Source: Nematostella vectensis (Eukaryota > Cnidaria > Anthozoa > Actiniaria > Edwardsiidae). Taken from it: a stretch of DNA of 64,000 bases. The notes beneath the pieces were generated by a model that saw only the letters and a program-made list of their open reading frames with translations, was not told the origin of the DNA and did not search any database. The stretch is from positions 3,596,001 through 3,660,000 of the forward strand of contig NC_064038.1 in NCBI RefSeq assembly GCF_932526225.1, in the 5' to 3' direction. The number at the start of each line of letters is the position of its first letter. Within the stretch, counting starts at the first letter, position 1. This document shows positions 1 through 12,142 of the stretch, piece after piece. Position numbers and translations under genes: made by a program.

Positions 1-236
1 CATAGCAAACATCTCTTACTGCATCATTACTAAGTAATCCTGTAGTTCATCCATGCTACCATTTCACGTTCCCACACAATACCAGGTCATACAAAGCATC
101 CATTTCTACTGGCTAATTCAAACAAGTAACTCCGATTTTTTTAATCAATATTGTGAATAAAATATCACACTTAAATCATGTTCGGTAATTTTGGAGTTTT
201 CTTAAGGAAATTTTTTATTTTCAAATTTAATTGAAA
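1..236. other. No recognised gene (left edge)
   Basis: AT-rich sequence. I looked on the minus strand for the missing securin C-terminus and found no convincing acidic, proline-containing exon. Confidence 0.4.
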
Positions 237-390
237 ACATCCTCGGGGACCCAATGCGACATGGAGACTGGTAGCAGGAGTACGCACGAAAACAAAGAAA
301 GAGGGGGAAAGATGTCATTTTCCCTCTTTCTTTCATCTTCACAAGCACTCCTGCTACTGGTCTAAACGTCTCCCTGGGTCCCCGAGGATG
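237..390. repeat. Foldback inverted repeat (MITE-like)
   Basis: The arms begin ATCCTCGGGGACCCA on the left and end TGGGTCCCCGAGGAT on the right, with further pairing inside (GGTAGCAGGAGT against ACTCCTGCTACT). The centre is also self-complementary around GAAAGAGGGGGAAA. The whole 154 bp can fold as one long hairpin. No clear target duplication is visible. It sits directly 3' of the visible securin exon 2. Confidence 0.75.
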
Positions 391-392
391 AA

Positions 393-2360
393 TCAGAAAC
401 AAATCTGTAGCTGATTACTATTCTTTAAAGAGACATCTCTTTTACTATGACTACCATTCTTTAAAGAGACATCTCTTTTACTATTACCTTTATCCACAAA
501 GGCAAACATCTTTTCTTTTTCAAATAGTTCTTTGTCAATTGTTGGTGCTTTCTTAGCAGTGTCAGAGCTGATCTGAAAGGATTGCTTTTTGTTTGTTTTT
601 ACTGACATTGAGCCTATGGTCTTAAGCAAATCCTTCCCTCTTGGTGTGGCATGAGAGACCCTGCTCAAGCCAGGAGTCTTTAATGACTTTGCATTTTGTG
701 TCTGAGTGGGTCTCATAGCCAGGCTTTTTTTCCCAGTGTTGGCAGGTGTTTTAAGGGTGTTGCCCAAGTCACCAAGTGCTCTTCGTGGAGTGGCCATGGG
801 GGCATTGCTTGAGTTGGCTTGGAATGTTTTTGCTGGTCCAAAACTTCGCCCTGGAAAGTGAGTAAGTCAGCACACTTATTGATGGAAACTTTCGGGAGTG
901 AAAAAGGAGGGCAATAACATTACAATACTAATGCAGTAACATTACAATAGTGGAACCCCACTCTACAGACAACTGCTTAATATGGACACCCCGTTTTTCT
1001 GGACAGTATTCAAATTCCCGACAATATATTCTCTTATAATTTAATCTGCTTTATATGGACACCCGTTAATACGGACAACGGACACTTTTATGTGGCCCGA
1101 AAGACATTTTTCATTCAAAATTAACCCAGGTTTACGGACAAAAGAAATTCGAGTTTCGCACTTTCAGGAGATTGATCAAGCTTTTCTAAACTAATGCTCT
1201 TAAGCAAAAGACACATCAGGTATGCTAAAAGATAATACAGAGCACAGTAAACAGTGCAAAAGACACATCAGGTATGCTAAAAGATAAAACAGAGCACAGT
1301 AAACAGTGCAAAAGACACATCAGGTATGCTAAAAGATAAAACAGAGCACAGTAAACAGTGCATAGGAGAACAGTAACAACTAGGCAAATTCTAGTGTACA
1401 AACTGCCTTCTGAGCAAAGTCTTCACAACCTTTGTTGAATTACAGTATAATGAATTCAGTTAAAATAATTGAGTTGAAATTGGCAATCGCAAGGACGATT
1501 GAGAAAAGGAGTAGTTATCCTGTTTTGTTGTTTATAAAAATATTGCTATGAATTTGAGTAATAAAGAAATAACCGGAACATGTCACTAGTTCGCAGAAGT
1601 ACTTTATCCAAGTGTTACTTGATACACAAGTTTTAAATATTAAAATTTCAATATAAAACATGTTGTGTTTCTGTAGCATGAATTCTGAGTGTTTTAAAAT
1701 GCATTTTTGACGTCTTTTAGGGCAGCCTGCTTGATACGGAAACCCTGAGAATACCGGCACCTATGAAAGTCCCGAGGGTGTCCGTATTAACAGGGTTCCA
1801 ATGTACTCTAGTATAAAACACAAGATTTAAGTGTGAAGTGCCATCCATAATAAACTTTGAGAGTGGACATTAGAAATCCCAAAATAATTCCATCAATGAA
1901 TCAGCAATGAGTCCTGATATAAACTAAACCGAAGAAAAAGAAATAATAGTTCCAGCTATCTGAAGATTATCAAGAATAGAATAAGATAAGGATACTTGAA
2001 AAATGGATAGGATTCATTAAAGCACTTTTACTTATTAAATAAGAAAGGGAATCATATTTAGCAGAAACAGAAAGTAACTAGCTAAAGTGCATATAAAAGG
2101 GTCAAAATATAATAAGTGATGTATAAAAAGTCTTAATTTAAGTTAGAAATAGAGTCAGACAACGTTAAATATAACTTAAGACATGTTTGTCTGTTGGAAA
2201 TTTCTCGGTGACTGAGGCCTTAAAAATTCTCAACTGAGCAAGGAAGTTTGACGCTTAAGAATACAATTTCTTTACCTTGAGCTCCATTTTTAAGGTTTAG
2301 CGGCTGTTGTACGTTCTCTTGATCGATGTGAGGACGAATCGCAGCACTAAGAGAAGACAT
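393..2360 (-). CDS. PTTG1-like: Securin (PTTG-like), 5' exons; 3' end uncertain
   Basis: Securin binds and inhibits separase until the anaphase-promoting complex destroys it. Exon 1 runs 2360 down to 2276, starting MSSLSAAIRPHIDQEN and ending in donor CAAG|GTAAAG with one spare base. Exon 2 starts at 850 after TTTCCAG and restores the frame as GRSFGPAKTF, followed by RRALGDLGN. Human securin has the same order: KEN box near the N-terminus, a GRS...FGKTF segment, then RKALG destruction box. Here the destruction box RxxL is intact but the KEN box reads QEN. Near the exon end, ELFEKEKMFAFVD resembles the separase-blocking EIEKFFPFNPLDF segment. A donor AAAG|GTAATA at 488 probably ends exon 2; without splicing the frame stops at 393. 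The acidic C-terminal part expected of securins was not found and may lie left of the window. Short, fast-evolving family, so the call is good but not certain. Confidence 0.72.
951..1799. mobile_element. DNA-transposon-like element inside securin intron 1
   Basis: The left end reads TGGAACCCCACTCTAC and the right end, reversed, TGGAACCCTGTTAATACGG. Both ends continue into ATATGGACACC or ATACGGACACC motifs, giving degenerate terminal inverted repeats. No transposase frame is seen in the 0.85 kb, so this is a non-autonomous or decayed copy. Flanking TA dinucleotides would fit a Tc1/mariner-pogo relative, but the duplication is not clear. It holds a small tandem array at 1204-1361. Confidence 0.5.
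1204..1361. repeat. 52-bp tandem repeat, three copies
   Basis: Three almost identical units beginning GCAAAAGACACATCAGG follow each other head to tail, differing at about one base. It is in the securin intron, within the transposon-like element. Confidence 0.85.
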
Positions 2361-2574
2361 CTTTTTCTTATCTCGTCTTTGAACAACTGGATTCAAAGAT
2401 GGCGCTGTCTCTTCATGTTGTTTTACGATGGCTATTTCAACCAATCAGAAGGTGCTAAAAGCCGATTGCGATCATTTATCGACAAACAAATTCAACGACA
2501 CGAAAGCTTATTGACGCATCTTCATGTTGAACTTTGTAATCAGCCAATCAGCGACAAGCTGGTATCAATCCAAG
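2361..2574. promoter_or_regulatory. Shared bidirectional promoter, securin / NBAS
   Basis: The start codons of the two divergent genes are only 215 bp apart, so both must be driven from here. Visible motifs: CCAAT boxes at 2441 (ACCAATCAG) and 2544 (GCCAATCAG), the classic NF-Y site, and AAGATGGCG at 2396 and at 2573, the second overlapping the NBAS ATG. AAGATGGCG at a start codon matches the YY1-type element common in TATA-less promoters. No TATA box is seen. The motif reading is established knowledge; actual factor use here is inference. Confidence 0.65.
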
Positions 2575-5500
2575 ATGGCGACCGAACAGGGCAATGAGGA
2601 CTCAATACTTTATGATCTTTTGGTTGATGCAGAGTGGCCTTTAGAAGGGGAAATATTAGTAAGCAAAGTCGCATTAATGTTCTTTTATACAGTATTTTTG
2701 ATACTTGCCATTTTTTAGGAAATCGTTTTAATAACTGTGGCAACAATCTAAAAAATTACAATGCAGTGTTTATTATGATAACGTGGCATAATTGACTTTT
2801 ATTTAAGATTATTGTACTGGTGTATTTTTTTTAGGTCAAAATTATATTTATAAAGTAACACGCTTCGTTGTTTGACAAGGAAAGGAGTAACTGAATTTGT
2901 ATCACTGTTTTCTGTCTAGAGCAAACCAGGGATCGATCTCGGTGATCTCCGAGGCTCCCTCCCCAAGAAATGTTGGACGGTCACACAAAGTAAGACATCC
3001 ATACCTTTTACTTACGATGACACTGATTGATATAGAAGATTAATTCTATTATTTTTTTATTAGACTCGCTAAAATGGGTCATACATGGAATTCAGCATAT
3101 ATTCAGGTAAATGATAGTCATTATAAAATTTTTGTTTTGTTTTGTGCATGTATATGGGTGCTCAAATCATGGAAATAAAATAGAATTTTGTTTTTTATGA
3201 TGAGAGGGTTGCAAGACCCAAGAACTCATCAAGCCAGAAGCATCACCCATTACTGTATGTGTATGGGGACATCTGCCAGGGTTAGGTGATTGGGGATGGG
3301 GTGGGGGGGGGGGGGGGGCAATACCGGAGGGGGTGCTCTTTTACATATTTATGAGTAATCCAACTCAATTTTTTAAACTAGAATACTGTTCCAAAAAATA
3401 CATTAATAATCTCAAAGTGAGATGTAAAAAAGGAGGATAAAATTGTCTATTTATCAAATAATCAAGTCTGAAAAACTGGAAAACACATCTTCCATGAATA
3501 TCCTGTTCATTCTAAGCTCTATGTTGTTGTTTTAGTGGGTCATCATTGGTAGAGGGTATTCCTGCAAAGCTTCATCAGTTTGTCAGTGGAGGGTTAAAGT
3601 GGAGAATCGTTTTGTCAAGGTACATTATAAATGCTGGTAGTTGGCTCCTGTTGTCATTTTATATAAATGTTTCTCCACGCTCGGTTGCCTAATACGCTAT
3701 TGCACATGGGGATACTTAAAGTGTAGTGAAACTGATCTGATAAGGATATTGCACCCCATCTAGAATAATGTATACAGACAAACATAAAGACAGATCTAGA
3801 GGAGCACTCCAAAGGAGGCCCTGAAATTGTTATCTGATAGTACAGGGGAGAGTTTTTAGTGCAGGGTATTGTTTTTCAGTTTGTCATGAACAGGATCTTT
3901 TCATGGCATATTTAGCTGGTTTCATCCCTAATGCTGACACAAGTTAGGTTTGTTATTTTTTCCCTTGCTCAAAGTCCACTCTTTTTTTCCAAGCCAGAGG
4001 TCAGACATGAGTTGCATATGTAGCAGCATTCTAGTGCACACCTTTCTATGCTTTTGGCTCAAATATGTTTTATCTGATCTCTTTTAGACCAGTATATCAG
4101 CTACTAATTAATGGATTAACTTTTTTTCAGTGATGGTAGACTAGTTGCCATCTTACAAGAAAACTGCATAGAAATAAGGTACCATCCAATTATTTATTGC
4201 ATGACTACTTTACAAGAAGTCGTGGGGCGGGGGGCACTCCAGAATAGTAGACAGGGGTGGTCATCCCATCTTTTAAGGTGCGAAATTTCAACCAACTGCT
4301 ATCCCTTAGGGGATGTTGAAAGATTTTTCTGATTCTATTGCTGAGGGGGTGTGAGGGTGAAAATGGAGAATCAAAACAGAGTTGCAAAATATTCTAATGT
4401 TTAAGACTTTTATTCTGTCCTTCTTAAGGAGTGTTTAATGTCTTTCTTCGATTCTGCTATCTCAAAGTTAAAAATCCCTTCAACCACACCCAATTTTCTA
4501 TCTCTTGGGGGTAAAAATTTCTGTTGACCACACCAAAAGTGCTATCCCTTAGGGTTAAAATTGATTTTTCCAACGATCACATCTGTCTGTTTTTATCAGA
4601 GTCCCCCGCCCAGGCAAAAAGTATTTGTCAAATTTTTTATGTATGTGACATGTTTTTTTTCAATAAAGATCCCTGAAAGATCCTCCCAGGCAAAAAATAT
4701 TTGTCAAATTCTTTATGTATGTGAATTTTTTTTTCAATTAAGATCCCTGAAAGATCCCCCCCCCCCCCAGGCAAAAAATATTTGTCAAATTCTTTATGTA
4801 TGTGACATTTTTTTTTTCAATAAAGATCCCTGAAAGATCCCCCCCAGGCAAAAAATATTTGTCAAATTCTTTATGTATGTGACATTTTTTTTTTCAATAA
4901 AGATCCCTGAAAGATGACTTTGCAACTGTTGTGTCCAAGTGCCCAGGTAATCCTGATTATTCATTTGCACAACAAAATTCTGATTTCAATGTGGGATTTC
5001 TGTTTTTGTATATTGTACTGTATGCATAGCAGCTTAGCATTGACAAGACAGGATTTTTTCAAAGTCAATGCCTGATTTCTGTATCCCTCAACCTGTTTTC
5101 ATTTTTGTAAATAGTGTTGTTGTTGTTGTCTAGTTGAAGAAGACCCCTACCCCCAGTGGAGAAGAGTGGCTTGGAGTCAAGACTGCTCTATGCTGGCTTG
5201 CTCCCATAGGTACTGTACATTGGCTGTACCTTTTCTATTGGGAACTATTTTGACCCTTGGGTGACTGAGTATACAGTATTTTGACCCTTGGGTGACTGAG
5301 TATACAGTATTTTGACCCTTGGGTGACTGAGTATACAGTATTTTGACCCTTGGGTGACTGAGTATACAGTATTTTGACCCTTGGGTGACTGAGTATACAG
5401 TATTTTGATATGAGATCCTGAACTTGATCCCTGCACCATGTGACAAAAAGATCAAACATTGATTATAGTTTTAAAAATACTTTTTTTTGTGGTTAAACAC

Positions 5501-8500
5501 TTTTCTAAAGAGCTTGCACTAAAGGCTAGGATTTTGTCAGAAGGATAGTGGATAGTCCTTTTGAATTATTTTTTGCTCAGAAAGATAAGCAATAATCGAA
5601 AAGCCCATACCCTTTAGAAATAGCTTTCCTTACTTTGCTTAAATTTTAAAAAGGACAAAATGGTCATCATTAATATATGAGAAAAATATATTTTTAAATG
5701 AATGCCCTATCTCTATTAAGCCTCCCTCCAATTAGCCCCCCTTCTTTTGAGACAATGACAAAAATTAGCCTATTTGTTCTTATAGCAAACTGCTATTGTA
5801 AAATATAAGGGGTTTATTAGAGCTTTTACAAAAGCAGTTAGCCATCAAAATTTTGTGAGCCATCAAAGGACTACTTTTTTGTATATGTACGTCTTATATT
5901 TCACAGCTCTGGTTTTTTGTGAGCCATCAAAGGACTACTTTTTTGTATATGTACGTCTTATATTTCACAGCTCTGGTTTTTTGTGAGCCATCAAAGGACT
6001 ACTTTTTTGTATATGTACGTCTTATATTTCACAGCTCTGGTTTTTTGTGAGCCATCAAAGGACTACTTTTTTGTATATGTACGTCTTATATTTCACAGCT
6101 CTGTTTTTTTGTGAGCCATCAAAGGACTACTTTTTTGTATATGTACGTCTTATATTTCACAGCTCTGGTTTTTTGTGAGCCATCAAAGGACTACTTTTTT
6201 GTATATGTACGTCTTATATTTCACAGCTCTGGTTTTTTGTGAGCCATCAAAGGACTACTTTTTTGTATATGTACGTCTTATATTTCACAGCTCTGGTTTT
6301 TTGTGAGCCATCAAAGGACTACTTTTTTGTATATGTATGTCTTATATTTCACAGCTCTGGTTTTTTGTGAGCCATCAAAGGACTACTTTTTTGTATATGT
6401 ACGTCTTATATTTCACAGCTCTGGTTTTTTGTGAGCCATCAAAGGACTACTTTTTTGTATATGTACGTCTTATATTTCACAGCGCTGGTTTTTTGTGAGC
6501 CATCAAAGGACTACTTTTTTGTATATGTACGTCTTATATTTCACAGCGCTGGTTTTTTGTGAGCCATCAAAGGACTACTTTTTTGTATATGTACGTCTTA
6601 TATTTCACAGCGCTGGTTTTTTGTGAGCCATCAAAGGACTACTTTTTTGTATATGTACGTCTTATATTTCACAGCTCTGGTGAGGTTGCTGTTTATGATC
6701 TTGCCGGAGAGTTACTGTTTACAATTCAACAGGTAAAGTACCCTGAGACTTGGTTTATTTATTATTATCTTACCCTTACTGCAGGGCTTCTGGAATTACC
6801 CACTTGTGCGGAAGCGCGTAATTTGGATTTCTCCGCATAATCCATGTAATCCACAAATTTCCGCGTAATTTAGCTAAATTTTGAAAGACAAAACATTTAA
6901 GTGCACAGCTGATGTGTTCTTTTAAGTGTGTTTACCTCTATTTCTCATAAAAAAAGATTTCGAACTGAATTTCTAAAACAAATAAAATGACTAGGTGCTC
7001 TTTGCTAAACCGCGGCCTATGACTAATAATAAAATACCTTTTTTAAATTGACTGGTTGCTAGGAGCCAATGAAAACTTGCTTTTCGCACAAAAAATAAAA
7101 AATTTTCAAGTTATTCCGTGCTTTCCTTTGGTACAAAATGGAGTTTGGGCATTACAGTTGATATTCCAGGTAATTTAGCGCGTAATTCAGTAAAGAATCC
7201 CGCAAAATTTTGATTTTTAGAGAAAAATGTATTGCAAAATCCCACATAATTTAGCGCGTAATTTAGCAAAGAATCCCGTGTTCTTTTGAGTTTTTCCGTG
7301 TAATTCCAGAAGCCCTGTTACTGAGTTTAAAAAATGGGTTTTGTTTTTTCTCCTAGACTTCTCCTGGCTCTGTTGGCCTGCCACTAACCCTCAGCTCTGC
7401 TGTCTCTGGTCTTATCTTCATTGAACACAAGAGTAGTGCGCAATGGTAGTCTATAATCTACCTTACATAAATCAACATAGAATCCTGCTAATTTGAACCC
7501 CAAGAAAAACAGTAATCATATCATGTTAGTGGGGGGTTGAGGTAATGGGGTGAGCAAGGTTACAGTTTGCATTGGGCCTCATTGAAACTTGTAAATTGAT
7601 CACTTCAATAGAAAATTGCCCACTTTTTGGAAGCCGGGGGGGGGGGTGTACCCCCTAGTACATCCTTTAATTTTTTTTTTTTTAATTTGGGCCTAAAGCT
7701 CAAATTATGTATTGGAATTTTCAAAATCTTGTGCAGAACCCAGGGAAAATTATACTGAAATTTAGGGGTGTTTCAAAGCTCAAGCTCCGGAATGCAGTAT
7801 ACATAGGTGTATAATTATAAATGCAGACAGTTCCTACAGTTACCTTTTCTAATAGATAGAGTTGCACATTTATTAGGTTTATTATTATAGTCTATTGTTA
7901 GTCACTGATTAAGTTTTGTTTCTGGTTTCTCAAAAATTGTATCTTTTTCAGGGCTGCAGAGCTTCTAGTAATTCATTATGATGGATCCCTTACCAACTAC
8001 TCAGTGAGGTGAGCTAATTTAATCTGCTAACCTGTTAGGCTGTATGTGTGTTTGTGTGCACTCAAGCAGAATGAGTTGGGTCTTTAGCCTGTTAGCTTAT
8101 TACTCTGAATCAAGGCTGAATCAAGGACATCTTATCAAAAAATACTTATATTTTGAAGATTAAACTGCATGATAGTATTTTACCCAATAATATAGTATAT
8201 AAAATCATACAGTCCACTAGCATTGTTAAGAATGTCTTGTAAAGAAAATGTGTACAAGTTCACTCCAAGCTAGTTTGAATTTGTTTTATGGCAAGCTTTT
8301 TCACACATGCAATGCACAAATCAGGACCTCAACACTGTTTTAGTGCTACTGGGTGTGTACTAAAAAATTGCCTTTTAAGTCAGGTTGGTTAAGTCTTGGT
8401 TGATGAAGTTTTGTGTTCCCCTTAGCCCAACGAATGGATACCAAGAGAATCACCGGTTTTCCTTCTCACATGTTCTTCACCATGGCGTGTACTGCATGCT

Positions 8501-11500
8501 GTACCATCCCCAGTACAATATGTTACTATTAGGGGCTACTGCTGAGAGACACGCCAATTCCATTGCTGGTGGGTGTCATAAAATATAATACAATCATCAC
8601 AAACACAAAGAAAAAAATATTGTTTAGTGTCCCTTATTGTCATTGTGTCAAACCCCCTTACAGCAAAAAGCTACTGTAGAACGGCTCCTGATTATACATA
8701 GTCCTTGGTCAACAACGACATCTGTGCTCAAGAATTCGAGCTAATCACTAGAGAGAAGCGCGATGAGATGCTCCAATCTATTAGAAGGAAGCTTGCAAGC
8801 AGGATTGCTGGCACATGCTAAGACATCTTTGTACCTTTACTCATTTTTAGATGATGTTCCTACTCCTCTGGACTGTGGACTGTCTGCCTGGAGAATTCTC
8901 TCTGGTTTTCCACACTATAAACTGATTGAGGATGATCACATTGAAATAAAGGTAACACTTACAAAACCTGATCAACATCAATGATCCACTGCTGGTTTGG
9001 CACTGCAGATCCACTGCCAGGCCAGACTGCAGATCGGACAATTTCAAGTTAGATCGATAGCCTCTAACCATGTTCTTCTTGGACTCCTCTTTTAGCTCCA
9101 GCCCTTATCATCAAGGTTCATGGGAGAAATTGGGCTTGAACAAGTTTCTCAGTTTTTGCTCACCAAGCAAACTATGTGGGCACTACCCAAAGGTTCAAAA
9201 GTGCTTGACCCTCAAGCACATTATTCACCATGTTTAAGTTAAGAATTTCGTTTTTCAGGCGGGTTCTGACATGCTGAAGAGAATAACAAAGTTGTCCCCT
9301 TTTAGATCTGTGGCGGGAAAGGTAAAACTTATTCATCATGCACTTCTTTTTTCAAGAGTATTTCACATATGATTGATAAGCACTTGTAATTTACCACATG
9401 CTCATGATTTGCTGAGGGTGAGTTGTGCAGTGTTATAGGTATCATATGGAAGAAACGTTCCCCCCAAATTCTAGGAAAATGTTAATAGTATGTGATTATT
9501 CCATGGAGTCTCTTAATATGTTTCTAAATGACCCCTCCCAGAAATCATTTCCCCTGTTGCTAAGATTGATTAGCCTATCCACTTATGCCAAAAACTTAGG
9601 ATCTCCATATATCTCAAAGACCCCTACCTGAAATCTTTACCCCTTGTTTTCAGGATGGCATTATTAGCCTGTGCTTATCCCCTGATGGTAGCAAGCTGGC
9701 GGCTGTACACTTGTCAGGGACCCTAACCATGTGGGAAGTGCCATCGCTGAGACATAGCTATGCTTGGAGTGCGATGGACCAGCCTGCGGTGGAGGACCCA
9801 GAGGCTGACATTGCATTTCAAGGGCTCAAGAGAAAACGGGAGACTAAAGGTGAAGGGAAGGACTGCTAGGCAACTTTACTTGCTTGCTCTGATACAACAA
9901 TAGACATAGATTCACACACCACATCCATGAATACTGAAAAAGGAAGAATAAAGGTGAGAGGAGAAGCAACTTTACTTGCTTGCTATGATACAACAGTAGA
10001 CATAGATTCACACACCACATCCATGAATACTGAAAAATGGAAGAATAATGATACAACAATTAGGGATTATCACACCAATGCTTTGCATTTTGCAAGAATG
10101 TGCTTATATCCTCCTATTTTTATGTTCTGATGTAGATGAAATGTTCTTTGGGCTGACTGCAGTGAGCTGGTGGTCACCTGAGGTAACCATAAGTGCCTAT
10201 AGGGAAATCCCCTCAACCAAGACTTATTGCATTTGGCCAAATAATGGTCACAGTTATTTATCACTTCAGTCATGGTTGTTGTTTCTTAACAACCAGAAGC
10301 TCCTCGGAAAGGATTCGAGCATTATACCAACAAAGACCCTGTTGACATCCATAATCCACTTCATAATCCGAGCCCTACACCCCTAATAGCGCGACTGATA
10401 TCTCCCCTTACAAAACAAACACACATGACGCTTTTATTTTCGTAATAATATCAATCACACGTTAAATAGGAATACATTCTGCCGTGCACCCTTGCTTATA
10501 GTTATACAAGGAATACACTGGCTTCAGGAAACGTTATTTGTCTGTCATAATAGCTATCAACTGCTAAGCAAATTTAATGTAGGGGTAACTCCTATCGGCA
10601 AATAAGTTATCTGGAACTCATACCAGGATTGATAGTGAGTCAAAAAAGCATCTATTTCCATGCACCAATGTATTTTTTATATATTGTTACAGGCCCTCAT
10701 TCTCTCTCACAGCAAAGGTGCAGTCACAGTTACCAAGATCAGAGAAAGGTATTCAAAATATCTCCTGCTAATTCCAATGGACTGTTTTTCAGAAAATTGG
10801 GGTGTTTAATGCAAGAGCGAAGCATCTTTCAAAACCTCATAAAAAAGGTTTCAAGAGGGCTTTTAATAGACTCTGGCCTGATAAAGCCTCATATTCACGC
10901 CTAGCTTCCACAGTACCTCCATTATCTTTTGAATGGGCCATTGCAATCCTTTAGTGAGGGAGAAGGTAAATATCGCAGGCACATGTTGGATTTCCTAGTA
11001 CTTGTGTTGCGTCATAAATCTTTCCATCACTGGCGTAAATGACATTCTTATTTTTTTGTTATTCCTAATGGGGCATGGACGATTCAAGACCTTAACCTTT
11101 ACATTAGACATCTAACGGTGTAATACTTAAAAGTACTGGATGGACAAACCGCTTGTCCTGCTGTAAGCTATCCAGGCGCCACAGAGGATAGGTCTTGTCC
11201 CGTTTTGTCCGTTTTATGTTACAACTTAAGGTCCAATATTTATTTGAATGTATGGTATTTGATGATTTCAGTTTGCATAACCTGCTGGGAACATCTCCCG
11301 AGTGGTGTGAGCCATGGTCACAGACTACTCAAGCGCACAATGGAGGCTTTCTTATCCTAGAGGTACATACACTTGGCACAGCGTAAGCCCTGGTTTGATG
11401 TTTGGGGTTCCTGTGGTTGGCCATAAGACAAGAGGGGTTGAGAAGAGTCAACCCAGATAAGAGGAAAGGGGTTCGCATGACGTAACATCATCAACCACAG

Positions 11501-12142
11501 AAAACTCGAAGCACATTAGGGTACCCGAAAAAAAGACCAGGGGCTTATGGATTCTTTATTAGCTTTGCCACTTTACACGAATAAATAAAATGAAAACGGG
11601 ACGACAAGTGGCATGGACACCTCAATACGATTAGTTGTATTTTACAGTGTGGGTTTTGTTTTATCACTGGAAACTCAATCGATCAGATCATTCACCGACA
11701 TCATGGATTTGAGCCTATGAACAGTCCCGTGGGGGAGCGGAATAGCAAAATTATTAAAAGATGCGGGAGGGGGGTGGGATTTTTGCGATGCGCTGACTTT
11801 CTGCCACAAGTAACTTTAGGACTCTGTTAACAACTTATCATCTTTAAGCGGTCATCAACATTTGACGTTTTATAAGGCTTCCACTTCCTTCGAGGATGGC
11901 TGACAAGTCAGTTCATTATTAGTTAGATAAATTAGCACTTTTACACTTTTTTCACTTGACCGGTTACTGACTGGTCAAACCTGCTTGTCTTGTTATAGTG
12001 CGAGAACACTATTCGCTCATCACGTGGAGGCAAAGTGTCAATCAGTGAAGATGAAAGGGGCGAGTTGCCACACAGCGACGATGAAGACAGCGAAGACGAG
12101 GAAGCAACATTCGGGACAAAGTCCAGACACTTCGCCAGCCAG
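2575..12142 (+). CDS. NBAS: NBAS exons 1-18: N-terminal beta-propeller and acidic linker (residues 1-498)
   Basis: Exons: 2575-2658, 2920-2989, 3064-3106, 3536-3619, 4131-4178, 4903-4946, 5134-5209, 6675-6732, 7357-7445, 7952-8008, 8426-8568, 8851-8951, 9259-9321, 9654-9849, 10136-10182, 10693-10748, 11272-11362, 11999-12142. They encode the WD-like propeller: PQWRRVAWS in exon 7, VYDLAGELLF in exon 8, LIFIEHKSSAQ in exon 9, CGLSAWRILSG in exon 12, LCLSPDGSKLAAVHLSGTL in exon 14, GGFLILE in exon 17. Exon 18 is acidic (HSDDEDSEDEEA), matching the acidic linker before ARYFGYIKQ in human NBAS. Exons 2-3 align weakly with family members and are supported mainly by phase and splice sites. Exons are often only 43-100 nt. 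Confidence 0.88.
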
